Below, in pieces: positions 1-7,112 of a stretch of DNA of 13,999 nucleotides. The notes under the pieces are model-generated. The model had not been told where the DNA came from and searched no databases. It saw nothing but the letters and a program-made list of their open reading frames with translations. The DNA comes from Clostridium aquiflavi. GTDB lineage: Bacteria > Bacillota > Clostridia > Clostridiales > Clostridiaceae. The stretch covers positions 1-13,999 of the forward strand of contig NZ_JAVJAN010000057.1 of assembly GCF_031344075.1 (NCBI RefSeq). Direction: 5' to 3'. A program made the translations under genes and the position numbers. The first letter of the stretch is position 1, and each line of letters opens with the position of its first letter.

Positions 1-81
1 GGCGGAACTGGCAGACGCACAGGACTTAAAATCCTGCGGTGGTTAAACACCGTACCGGTTCGATTCCGGTCTTCGGCACCA
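1..81 (+). tRNA. tRNA-Leu (anticodon UAA), 5' end cut by window edge
   Basis: Decodes UUA/UUG leucine codons. The D arm, the anticodon stem (20-24 with 32-36), a 7-base loop with anticodon TAA at 27-29, a long class-II variable arm (CGGTG/CACCG) and the T arm (ACCGG/CCGGT with TTCGATT loop) are all visible. The 3' acceptor strand CTTCGGC is at 71-77, followed by discriminator A and an encoded CCA (79-81). About 8 bases of the 5' acceptor strand lie before the window. The long variable arm together with the TAA anticodon identifies it as leucine. Confidence 0.95.
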
Positions 82-113
82 AAGACTTAAGTTATAAACT
101 TAAGTCTTTTTTT
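81..113 (+). terminator. Rho-independent terminator after tRNA-Leu
   Basis: A perfect 13-base inverted repeat (81-93 with 97-109, 3-base loop) is followed by a run of seven T (107-113). It begins at the last base of the tRNA CCA end, so it closes the tRNA transcription unit. The stem is AT-rich but long and uninterrupted. Confidence 0.85.
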
Positions 114-440
114 ATGTTTAAAAATAAAAGATATAATAAAAAATCTTATTTTAAGGGCGGTAATCGCTTTTTTATTCAAAAAGATAAATATGCACAAAGT
201 ATTTATGAATTAATAAATGTAAAGTTATATATATTCACAAAAAAATATATTATGAAAAAATAAATCCTCATAAATTTTTAAAAAGCATATTTTAACGACA
301 AATTAATATAAAAATAACATGTTTGCTTTTTATTAAACTAGTCATTACAAAAATAACTATTACTTTAGATATATCAATTTGTTCACATTATTTTATGTAA
401 AAATTTTACAATTAATATTAAAAAGAAATATAGAATATAT
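114..440. other. AT-rich intergenic spacer upstream of spoIIE, no gene seen
   Basis: This stretch of more than 300 bases lies between the tRNA-Leu terminator and the spoIIE control region. I see no coding frame with a ribosome binding site and no RNA fold that I recognise. It contains an odd-length palindrome at 396-410 and a reverse-strand Spo0A-box-like heptamer (AACGACA, 294-300, which reads TGTCGTT on the other strand, 5 of 7 matches to TGTCGAA). The remainder looks like ordinary low-complexity AT-rich spacer. Confidence 0.5.
396..410. promoter_or_regulatory. 15-base palindrome upstream of spoIIE, possible operator
   Basis: TGTAAAA-A-TTTTACA is a perfect inverted repeat with a one-base centre, about 60 bases upstream of the spoIIE -35. 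No T run follows it, so it is not a terminator. In sequence this AT-rich, palindromes of this length can occur by chance. The regulator, if any, is unknown. Confidence 0.25.
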
Positions 441-447
441 TGTCCAA
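441..447 (+). promoter_or_regulatory. candidate Spo0A box upstream of spoIIE
   Basis: TGTCCAA matches 6 of 7 bases of the Spo0A-binding consensus TGTCGAA. It is centred about 35 bases upstream of the middle of the -10 to -35 region. A second, weaker reverse-strand box (TATGACA at 472-478, which reads TGTCATA, 5 of 7) overlaps the -35. This arrangement resembles Spo0A-activated sigma-A promoters such as B. subtilis spoIIG and spoIIE. Binding is inferred, not shown. Confidence 0.5.
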
Positions 448-472
448 CGAAAAATTTTCCAATGTATATTTT

Positions 473-505
473 ATGACATTAATCTTAAATCTTAAGTGAT
501 ATAAT
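473..505 (+). promoter_or_regulatory. spoIIE promoter, sigma-A-like with 21-base spacer
   Basis: ATGACA (473-478, 5 of 6 to TTGACA) and a perfect TATAAT (500-505) are separated by 21 bases instead of about 17. Long spacing is a known property of the Spo0A-dependent B. subtilis spoIIG and spoIIE promoters, where phosphorylated Spo0A compensates for the misplaced -35. The start codon is 36 bases downstream of the -10, leaving a short leader with a strong ribosome binding site (AGGAGGG, 529-535). Confidence 0.6.
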
Positions 506-541
506 CAAATTACAATATTTGGAAAAAGAGGAGGGCTATAT

Positions 542-2923
542 ATGCAATATGAATTGAATATTAATGCATATAAGAATAAAAAAGCTAAAAAAAGCTTTTT
601 ATTAAAAATGGAATTATCAAGAATGATATTTATATTAATAGCTGGATTATTGTTATCAAGAGTAACTTTATTATTTAATCAAACAGAAAGTAATGGTATA
701 GCACCATTAGGAATAGCCTATTTAATAGTAATAGGATTAAAGTGTAATAGGAGTAAAACGGCCATGGCTTCAATTGGAGTGCTGTTAGGTTATGTAACTA
801 TAAACTCTAAGTTACCAGGTGGAATGGTTTACTTAATTACAGCAGCTGCATTGACATTATATTATGAAGTATTAAATAAATCTGAAAAAAGAAAAAAAGA
901 GTTTGCAAGTTTCTTTATAGTTTTTTTAAGCTTCATAGGTTATGGAATATTTTCCAATAACTATGATTTAGGCGTTAACATAACATTGGCATTAATTAAT
1001 GCACTTGTGGTATTGCCTGTTTACTATATCATTAAGTATTCTTTTAATTGTCTTGATGAAGTTAATAGCAATTACTTTTTTACATCTGAAGAGATAGTAA
1101 GTATGGCCATATTATTTTGTTTATTTGTTGCTGGTATAGGAGATATAAGTATAAAGTATTGTTCTCTAAGGAATGTACTAGCTTTATTATTGGTAGTAAC
1201 AATTGCATACATTGGTGGTGCATCTTATGGTGCGACCATGGGCGTTGCTATGGGAATAATTTTGGGATGTTCATCTAATAATATGATGGCATCAGTAGGG
1301 TTTTATGGTGTAGGAGGTTTAGTTATAGGTATATTTAAGGATACTGGTAAAATATTTTCAGTTCTATCCGGAATATTAATTTATTTTGCTTTGGGACTTT
1401 ATTCGGAAAGTATAAATTCTAAATTTATAATAGAAGTAGGATCTAGCTTAGCAATATTTTTATTTATACCTAAAAATTTATATAACAATATAGAACTTGA
1501 AATAAATACTGAAAAGAAACAAGAAAGTATAAACCAAATTCACTTAAATGAATTAAAGGAGGAATTTACGTTAAAGTTAAAGGATCTAAGTTGTGTATTA
1601 AATCAGGTATCTAAAACATTAGAAGACATGGATGATAATGATAGACTTTTAATTAAAAATAAAAGTTGTGAATTTGTAGAAAGTTTAGCTGATAGAGTGT
1701 GTATAGATTGTGAAAAGAAAAATTCTTGCTGGAGAAGGGATTTTAATAATACTTATAATTCTTTCCAAACTCTTATAAAGAGTGCTGAAGAAGAAAATCC
1801 AATATTGCCAAAGGCACTAGAATCTTCATGCGTAAAACATTTTACATTATTAAAAAGTGCACAGGATATAGTGACTAATCATATTGTAAATTCAAATATT
1901 AAAGATAGATTTAGTGAAGGGAGGCAAATTATATCAACTCATATAAACAATATATCTTATAGTTTAAGTAATGTATTAGATGAATTTAAAAGGGAGGTAA
2001 CAATTTGTAGCGATTTAGAAAGAATAGTAAAAAGGGGGTTAAATAAAAATTCAGTTGAATATAATGATGTTTTCTGTTATACCGATAGAAATGGAAGGGT
2101 AAAAATAAAATTGATAATGAAGGAGTGTGAAAACTGCGAGTATTATGAAAATAAATTAATTCCGTTGCTTAATGAGATAATGCATATTCCTTTATGCATT
2201 TTAGATAATGGTTATTTTATAAATAAAGATACAAATACATGTACTTTGTTAATAGAAGAAATGCCTAAATATAATGTTATTTCCTATGGAGCTATGGCTT
2301 CTAAGGAAGGAGAAACACATACTGGTGATAGTTATAGTTTTGGAAAAGTTACAGATGGATCATATATGACAATATTAAGTGATGGTATGGGATCTGGTCC
2401 TGATGCAGAAAAGGAAAGCAAATCTACAGTAGATTTAGTGGAGAAATTTATGGAGGCTGGATTTGATGAAGAAGTAACAATTAATACAGTGAACTCTATA
2501 ATGGGAATGAAATTTTCAGAAAGTGAAAAATATGCCACTTTAGATTTAAGTAAGATAGACTTATATAGTGGAGAAGTTAATTTTGTGAAGATAGGAGCAG
2601 CATCAAGCTTTATAAAAAGAGGAGATCAAATATTAGTGGTAGATTCTAAAAACTTACCCTTTGGTCTTGTTGATGAAATGGAGCTTGATGTAATAAAAGA
2701 AGAAGTAATGCCAGGTGACATTTTAATAAGTGTTAGTGATGGGATTTTAGATATAGATAAATTAAATAGTGGAAACTTTATTTGGCTTAAGGAATATTTG
2801 AAAGATTGTTGTACAGATCCAAGAGAATTATCAGAGAATATTTTACAAAAAGCTATGACATTAAGTGATAATATGCTTAAAGATGACATGACTGTATTAG
2901 TTTCTAAAGTATATGCTGTTTAA
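542..2923 (+). CDS. spoIIE: stage II sporulation protein E, membrane-bound PP2C-type serine phosphatase
   Basis: SpoIIE dephosphorylates the anti-anti-sigma factor SpoIIAA, which releases sigma-F in the forespore, and it also associates with the polar division septum. The 793-residue length is close to the roughly 827 residues of the B. subtilis protein. Residues about 25-315 are a series of hydrophobic membrane segments. Residues about 320-570 form the cytoplasmic regulatory region, which carries CxxC pairs (C387/C390 with C396, and C529/C532). The C-terminal PP2C domain shows the metal-binding motifs: TGDSYS with D596, LSDGMGSG with D614, SVSDG with D733, and KDDMTVLV with D781/D782. The start ATG has AGGAGGG 6 bases upstream. 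It appears monocistronic, with a Spo0A-like promoter in front and a hairpin terminator behind. B. subtilis yabS and yabT, which follow spoIIE there, are absent. Confidence 0.97.
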   Translation: MQYELNINAYKNKKAKKSFLLKMELSRMIFILIAGLLLSRVTLLFNQTESNGIAPLGIAYLIVIGLKCNRSKTAMASIGVLLGYVTINSKLPGGMVYLITAAALTLYYEVLNKSEKRKKEFASFFIVFLSFIGYGIFSNNYDLGVNITLALINALVVLPVYYIIKYSFNCLDEVNSNYFFTSEEIVSMAILFCLFVAGIGDISIKYCSLRNVLALLLVVTIAYIGGASYGATMGVAMGIILGCSSNNMMASVGFYGVGGLVIGIFKDTGKIFSVLSGILIYFALGLYSESINSKFIIEVGSSLAIFLFIPKNLYNNIELEINTEKKQESINQIHLNELKEEFTLKLKDLSCVLNQVSKTLEDMDDNDRLLIKNKSCEFVESLADRVCIDCEKKNSCWRRDFNNTYNSFQTLIKSAEEENPILPKALESSCVKHFTLLKSAQDIVTNHIVNSNIKDRFSEGRQIISTHINNISYSLSNVLDEFKREVTICSDLERIVKRGLNKNSVEYNDVFCYTDRNGRVKIKLIMKECENCEYYENKLIPLLNEIMHIPLCILDNGYFINKDTNTCTLLIEEMPKYNVISYGAMASKEGETHTGDSYSFGKVTDGSYMTILSDGMGSGPDAEKESKSTVDLVEKFMEAGFDEEVTINTVNSIMGMKFSESEKYATLDLSKIDLYSGEVNFVKIGAASSFIKRGDQILVVDSKNLPFGLVDEMELDVIKEEVMPGDILISVSDGILDIDKLNSGNFIWLKEYLKDCCTDPRELSENILQKAMTLSDNMLKDDMTVLVSKVYAV

Positions 2924-2927
2924 TTGT

Positions 2928-2962
2928 AAAACTGCTGTATATTAAAAATGCAGCAGTTTTTA
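2928..2962 (+). terminator. Rho-independent terminator after spoIIE
   Basis: The stem 2928-2940 pairs with 2948-2960 (13 pairs with one T-G wobble, core CTGCTG/CAGCAG) around a 7-base loop. The right arm runs into TTTTT. It starts 4 bases after the spoIIE stop codon, so it separates spoIIE from tilS. Confidence 0.88.
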
Positions 2963-2995
2963 TTGGGTAGATTCTTTCTTTTGCCACTATAAATA

Positions 2996-3028
2996 TTTAC
3001 ATTTAAAATGAATATAAGGTATTATAAT
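2996..3028 (+). promoter_or_regulatory. probable tilS-hpt promoter
   Basis: A perfect TATAAT lies at 3023-3028. The best -35-like hexamer is TTTACA at 2996-3001, 21 bases upstream; at the usual 17-base distance there is only a poor match. The -10 is well placed, 33 bases before the TTG start of tilS and downstream of the spoIIE terminator. The -35 assignment is uncertain. Confidence 0.45.
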
Positions 3029-3061
3029 AGAAGTTGTATAAAAAAATAGGAAGTGTTAATT

Positions 3062-4468
3062 TTGAAGAAAAAAATATTATCTTATATTATTGATAATAAT
3101 CTTATAAAATCGGGAGATAAAATATTAGTAGCTCTTTCAGGAGGACCCGACTCCTTATGCCTATTAAATATATTAAAAGAATTGAGAGGAGAACTTGGTA
3201 TAGAAATTGGAGCAGCTCACTTAAATCATCTATTAAGGGGCGAAGATGCTTTTAAAGATGAAGAATTTGTGATTAATACATGTAAAAAAATGAATATTTC
3301 TTATTATGTAAAAAGGGTTGATATAAATAAGTATTCAAAAGAACATAGATTATCTTCTGAGCTGGCTGGAAGAAATGTAAGATATGATTTTTTTGATGAG
3401 ATATTAAAAAAAGAAGGATTTAATAAAATAGCTACTGCTCATAATGCTAATGATCAGGCTGAAACTATAATTTTTAGAATGATGAGAGGCACTGGACTTG
3501 AAGGGTTAGGTGGAATAAAAGTTTGTAGAGAGGATAAGATTATTAGACCTATATTGTGTCTAACTAGAAAAGAAGTTGAAGAGTATATAGAAAAGAAAAA
3601 TCTAAAGCCTAGAATAGACAAGACTAACTTTGAAAAAATTTATAATAGAAATAAAATAAGATTGGATATAATTCCATATATTCAGGATAATTTTAATGAA
3701 GATATAGTTAAAACTTTAAATAGAATGTCATTATTAATACAAAAAGACAATGCTTTTATTGAGAGATTGTGTATTAAAGTTTATAATGAATATTGTAAAA
3801 AGGATAATGACAATAATTTTTTTATATTAAATAAAAAATTGTTTAGAGAAGATGAAGCTATAGTAACACGAATTATAAGAAGCGCTCTTGTTGAATATTC
3901 TAAATCTCATTATGATTTTGAAATGAAGCATATATATGATATTTTAGAATTATCTAAAAAAGAAACAGGAAAAAGTATAAATCTGCCTAAGAATATATAT
4001 GTAGAAAATATATATGGCGATATAAAAATAAGCAGCAAAGTAAAAGAAAATATTAAAAGTAACAAAACAGAAACTTTTTTAGATAAGAAAAACATAGGTG
4101 AAGATACCATATATTTTAATAATTATGAATTTGTAATGAGTATTTTAAAAAATAAATCTAATAATTTACTAGATTTAAAAGAAAATAATTTAGTGAAATA
4201 TTTTGATTTGGATAAGATAGAAGAAAACATTTTATTTAGAACAAGAAAAAATGGGGATAAAATTACACCTTTAGGGATGAAAGGTCAAAAGAAATTAAAA
4301 GATATATTTATAAATATGAAAATCCCTCAAGAAGATAGAGATTTAATACCATTAATTTGTTTTGATGATAATATAGCGTGGATTGTAGGATTAAAAATAT
4401 CAGATAACTTTAAAGTAACTAATAATAGTAAAAATATATTAAAAATAGTAGCTAAAAGAAAGGAATAG
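3062..4468 (+). CDS. tilS: tRNA(Ile)-lysidine synthase
   Basis: TilS ligates lysine to C34 of the CAU-anticodon isoleucine tRNA using ATP, so the tRNA reads AUA and is charged with isoleucine. This is essential where AUA is common, as here. The N-terminal PP-loop ATPase motif SGGPDS is at residues 26-31, and the TilS signature around HLNHLLRGEDA and ATAHNANDQAET follows. The C-terminal TilS domain is recognisable (RTRKNGDKITPLGMKG). Length is 468 residues, normal for the long Firmicute form. Start choice: the frame also opens with GTG at 3053, but the only good ribosome binding site, AGGAAGTG (3048-3055), overlaps that codon and sits 6 bases before TTG at 3062, so I prefer TTG. hpt follows after 5 bases, indicating an operon. 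Confidence 0.93.
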   Translation: MKKKILSYIIDNNLIKSGDKILVALSGGPDSLCLLNILKELRGELGIEIGAAHLNHLLRGEDAFKDEEFVINTCKKMNISYYVKRVDINKYSKEHRLSSELAGRNVRYDFFDEILKKEGFNKIATAHNANDQAETIIFRMMRGTGLEGLGGIKVCREDKIIRPILCLTRKEVEEYIEKKNLKPRIDKTNFEKIYNRNKIRLDIIPYIQDNFNEDIVKTLNRMSLLIQKDNAFIERLCIKVYNEYCKKDNDNNFFILNKKLFREDEAIVTRIIRSALVEYSKSHYDFEMKHIYDILELSKKETGKSINLPKNIYVENIYGDIKISSKVKENIKSNKTETFLDKKNIGEDTIYFNNYEFVMSILKNKSNNLLDLKENNLVKYFDLDKIEENILFRTRKNGDKITPLGMKGQKKLKDIFINMKIPQEDRDLIPLICFDDNIAWIVGLKISDNFKVTNNSKNILKIVAKRKE

Positions 4469-4473
4469 AAGTT

Positions 4474-5013
4474 ATGAAAGAAGATATACAAGAGATATTA
4501 TTTGATGAGGAAACTTTAAATGAAAAAATAAAGGAGATAGCAGCAAAGATAAGTGAAGATTATAAAGGAAGAGAATTAGTTGTAGTAGGAATACTTAAAG
4601 GATCTGTGTTATTTGCAGCAGAGTTAATTAAAAACATATCTATACCATGTGAAATAGATTTTATGGCTGTATCAAGCTATGGAAATTCTACAGAAACATC
4701 AGGAGTAGTAAGAATTTTAAAAGATTTAGATTATAGTATTGAAGGTAAGGATATTTTATTAGTAGAGGATATTGTTGATAGTGGAATTACTCTTAGTTAT
4801 TTATTAAAGTATTTAAAAGCAAGAAAAGCTCATACTATAGAGATAGTATCTTTATTAAACAAATCTGCAAGAAGAACAGCTAAAGTTGATGTAAAATACA
4901 TAGGTTTTGAAGTACCTGATGCATTCATAGTTGGGTATGGTATTGATTATGCAGAAAAATATAGAAATTTACCATTTATAGGAGTATTAAAACCAGAAGT
5001 ATATGAAAAATAG
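4474..5013 (+). CDS. hpt: hypoxanthine phosphoribosyltransferase
   Basis: Converts hypoxanthine (and usually guanine) plus PRPP to IMP/GMP in purine salvage; cytoplasmic. The PRPP-binding loop reads EDIVDSGIT at residues 98-106, with the two adjacent acidic residues and DSG expected for 6-oxopurine PRTases. The C-terminal VGYGIDYAEKYRNLPFIG is also typical. The 179-residue length is standard. The ATG lies 5 bases after the tilS stop, with AAAGGA (4459-4464) inside the tilS end as ribosome binding site, so translation is probably coupled. The tilS-hpt-ftsH order is conserved in Firmicutes. The symbol is hprT in Bacillus usage. In Firmicutes this enzyme family is inhibited by (p)ppGpp; nothing in the sequence argues against that here. 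Confidence 0.96.
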   Translation: MKEDIQEILFDEETLNEKIKEIAAKISEDYKGRELVVVGILKGSVLFAAELIKNISIPCEIDFMAVSSYGNSTETSGVVRILKDLDYSIEGKDILLVEDIVDSGITLSYLLKYLKARKAHTIEIVSLLNKSARRTAKVDVKYIGFEVPDAFIVGYGIDYAEKYRNLPFIGVLKPEVYEK

Positions 5014-5016
5014 AAT

Positions 5017-5032
5017 TTACAATTTATTGTAA
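5017..5032. promoter_or_regulatory. inverted repeat overlapping the ftsH -35, possible operator
   Basis: TTACAA-TTTA-TTGTAA is a perfect 6+4+6 dyad, and its right arm is exactly the -35 hexamer of the ftsH promoter. It is not followed by a T run, so it is unlikely to be the hpt terminator. Overlap with the -35 suggests a protein-binding site. Which protein binds is unknown. Confidence 0.4.
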
Positions 5033-5055
5033 TTGAAATAGTGCTATGGTAAAAT
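5027..5055 (+). promoter_or_regulatory. ftsH promoter, sigma-A type with extended -10
   Basis: TTGTAA (5027-5032, 4 of 6) and TAAAAT (5050-5055, 5 of 6) are 17 bases apart. A TG dinucleotide at 5047-5048 makes an extended -10. The ftsH start is 31 bases downstream, preceded by AAAGGGGGG (5072-5080). ftsH may also be read through from tilS-hpt, since no clear terminator separates them. Confidence 0.6.
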
Positions 5056-5086
5056 TAAAATCATGTATAAGAAAGGGGGGCCTTGA

Positions 5087-6892
5087 ATGAAAAAATATTC
5101 AAGTGCAGCTTTGTGGACAGTAGTTTCGATTATGCTTATTTTAGCATCGGTTGCTATGTGGGAAACAGGAAAAGGCTCAGATAGTATAATATATAGTTCG
5201 TTCCAACAAAAATGGAATCAAGATCAAATTGAAAGTATTACTATAAAACAAGACAAAATGACCGTTGAAGGAAAGACTAAGGATGATAAAAGTTTTGTTA
5301 CAGTAGTTCCAGACGATTTAATAACTTCTTTAATTAAAGAAACTCCTAAATCAGATGTAAGAATAAGCTTTGAACAACCATCTAATAGTGGAATGTGGCT
5401 TACAACATTAATACCAAGCGTTTTATTAGTTGTTATTTTCTTAGTATTTTTATTTGTATTTACTCAACAGTCCCAAGGTGGTGGCGGCGGAAGAGGCGTA
5501 ATGAATTTTGGTAAAAGTAAAGCTAAAATGGCGATGCCTGATTCTCAAAAAGTCACTTTCAAAGATGTTGCTGGAGCTGATGAAGAAAAAGCAGAATTAG
5601 AAGAAATTGTTGATTTCTTAAAGACTCCATCAAAATATATTGAGATAGGTGCAAGAATACCTAAAGGTGTACTATTAGTTGGACCTCCAGGAACTGGAAA
5701 AACTTTACTAGCTAAAGCTATATCTGGTGAAGCAGGAGTACCTTTCTTTAGTATATCAGGATCTGACTTCGTTGAAATGTTTGTTGGTGTTGGTGCATCA
5801 AGAGTTAGAAGTTTATTTGAGGATGCTAAAAAAAATGCTCCTTGTTTAATATTTATAGATGAAATTGATGCTGTAGGAAGACAAAGAGGTGCTGGTTTAG
5901 GCGGTGGTCATGATGAAAGAGAGCAAACTTTGAATCAACTTTTAGTTGAAATGGATGGATTTGGAGCTAATGAAGGAATAATAATGATAGCTGCAACTAA
6001 CAGACCAGATATCTTAGACCCAGCTCTACTAAGACCAGGTAGATTTGATAGGCAAGTTCTTGTAGGAATACCTGATGTAAAAGGAAGAGAAGAGATTCTT
6101 AAAGTTCATACAAGAAAAAAACCACTTGAAGAAAGTGTTGAATTAAATGTATTAGCAAAAAGAACTCCGGGATTCTCAGGAGCGGATTTAGAAAACTTAG
6201 CTAATGAAGCAGCTCTTCTTGCAGTAAGAAGAGATAAGAAGAGAATATCAATGCAAGATATGGAAGAAGCTATAACAAGAGTTATAGCAGGTCCTGAAAA
6301 GAAGAGTAGAGTTATAACAGATCATGATAAAAAATTAACGGCTTATCATGAAGCCGGTCATGCTGTTGTTATGAAGTTACTTCCTAATTCAGATAAAGTA
6401 CATGAAATCAGTATAATTCCAAGAGGAAGAGCTGGAGGATATACAATGCAACTTCCTAATGAGGATAGAGCTTATACATCAAAATCTAAGCTTAAAAATG
6501 ATATGGTAGGTTTACTTGGTGGAAGAGTTGCAGAGCACTTAATACTTGGAGATATAAGTACTGGCGCAAAGAATGATATAGATAGAGCAAGCGCTATTGC
6601 AAGAAGCATGGTTATGGAATATGGTATGAGTGATAAAATTGGTACTATATCTTATGGTTCTGATGATAGTGAAGTTTTCTTAGGAAGAAACTTAGGAAAA
6701 GGTAGAAACTTTAGTGAAGATATTAGTTCTAAAATAGATCATGAAATAAAAGATTTTATAGATGAAGCATATTCTAAAGCTGAAAAATTATTGAATGAAA
6801 ATTTAAATAAGTTACATGCAGTAGCTGGGGCTTTACTTGAAAAGGAAAAGATCGAAGGTAAAGAGTTTGAAGAAATTTTTGCAAATAACTAA
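5087..6892 (+). CDS. ftsH: ATP-dependent zinc metalloprotease FtsH
   Basis: Membrane-anchored AAA+ protease that degrades misassembled membrane proteins and short-lived regulators; it assembles as a hexamer with its active sites in the cytoplasm. TM1 is near residues 5-24 and TM2 near 105-127, with a short extracytoplasmic domain between them and a glycine-rich linker after TM2. The AAA domain has Walker A GPPGTGKT (199-206), Walker B FIDEID (D258/E259) and the second region of homology (ATNRPDILDPALLRPGRFDR). The zinc site is HEAGH at 421-425, with D497 in GAKNDIDRA as the expected third ligand. The 601-residue length is standard, though the acidic C-terminal tail of longer homologues is missing. 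Start ATG is preceded by a strong polypurine ribosome binding site. It has its own promoter and terminator. Confidence 0.98.
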   Translation: MKKYSSAALWTVVSIMLILASVAMWETGKGSDSIIYSSFQQKWNQDQIESITIKQDKMTVEGKTKDDKSFVTVVPDDLITSLIKETPKSDVRISFEQPSNSGMWLTTLIPSVLLVVIFLVFLFVFTQQSQGGGGGRGVMNFGKSKAKMAMPDSQKVTFKDVAGADEEKAELEEIVDFLKTPSKYIEIGARIPKGVLLVGPPGTGKTLLAKAISGEAGVPFFSISGSDFVEMFVGVGASRVRSLFEDAKKNAPCLIFIDEIDAVGRQRGAGLGGGHDEREQTLNQLLVEMDGFGANEGIIMIAATNRPDILDPALLRPGRFDRQVLVGIPDVKGREEILKVHTRKKPLEESVELNVLAKRTPGFSGADLENLANEAALLAVRRDKKRISMQDMEEAITRVIAGPEKKSRVITDHDKKLTAYHEAGHAVVMKLLPNSDKVHEISIIPRGRAGGYTMQLPNEDRAYTSKSKLKNDMVGLLGGRVAEHLILGDISTGAKNDIDRASAIARSMVMEYGMSDKIGTISYGSDDSEVFLGRNLGKGRNFSEDISSKIDHEIKDFIDEAYSKAEKLLNENLNKLHAVAGALLEKEKIEGKEFEEIFANN

Positions 6893-6895
6893 AGT

Positions 6896-6936
6896 AAAGA
6901 GATTTTTAAAAGATATTCTTTTAAAAATCTCTTTTT
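6896..6936 (+). terminator. strong Rho-independent terminator after ftsH
   Basis: A perfect 18-base inverted repeat (6896-6913 with 6917-6934) has a 3-base loop and a T run at 6932-6936. It starts 3 bases after the ftsH stop and insulates fhs from ftsH. Confidence 0.92.
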
Positions 6937-7033
6937 ATTATAAATACAAATGATACAAAATTATAATTTTATAAAATTTCTAATATATACGAATGATAAA
7001 ATTGATAAAATGTTAAATATTCGAAAAAATCTT

Positions 7034-7060
7034 TTGACTTCTATAACAAAATGCTATAAT
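7034..7060 (+). promoter_or_regulatory. fhs promoter, extended -10
   Basis: TTGACT (7034-7039, 5 of 6) and a perfect TATAAT (7055-7060) are preceded by TGC (extended -10). The 15-base spacer is short, but the extended -10 would compensate. The predicted leader to the ATG is about 46 bases with no obvious fold. Confidence 0.65.
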
Positions 7061-7112
7061 ACAATTAATAGTAAGCTAAAAATTAATGTAATAAAGTATT
7101 GGAGGGTTTTTG

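Noticed and set aside
39..263. 74-codon open frame starting inside tRNA-Leu
   Set aside because: It runs through the tRNA 3' half and the terminator hairpin, and its product is low-complexity lysine/tyrosine/phenylalanine-rich sequence typical of AT-rich spacer.
6965..6978. 14-base perfect palindrome AATTTTATAAAATT before the fhs promoter
   Set aside because: It is pure A/T in an A/T-only stretch, about 55 bases upstream of the -35; chance is the simplest explanation.
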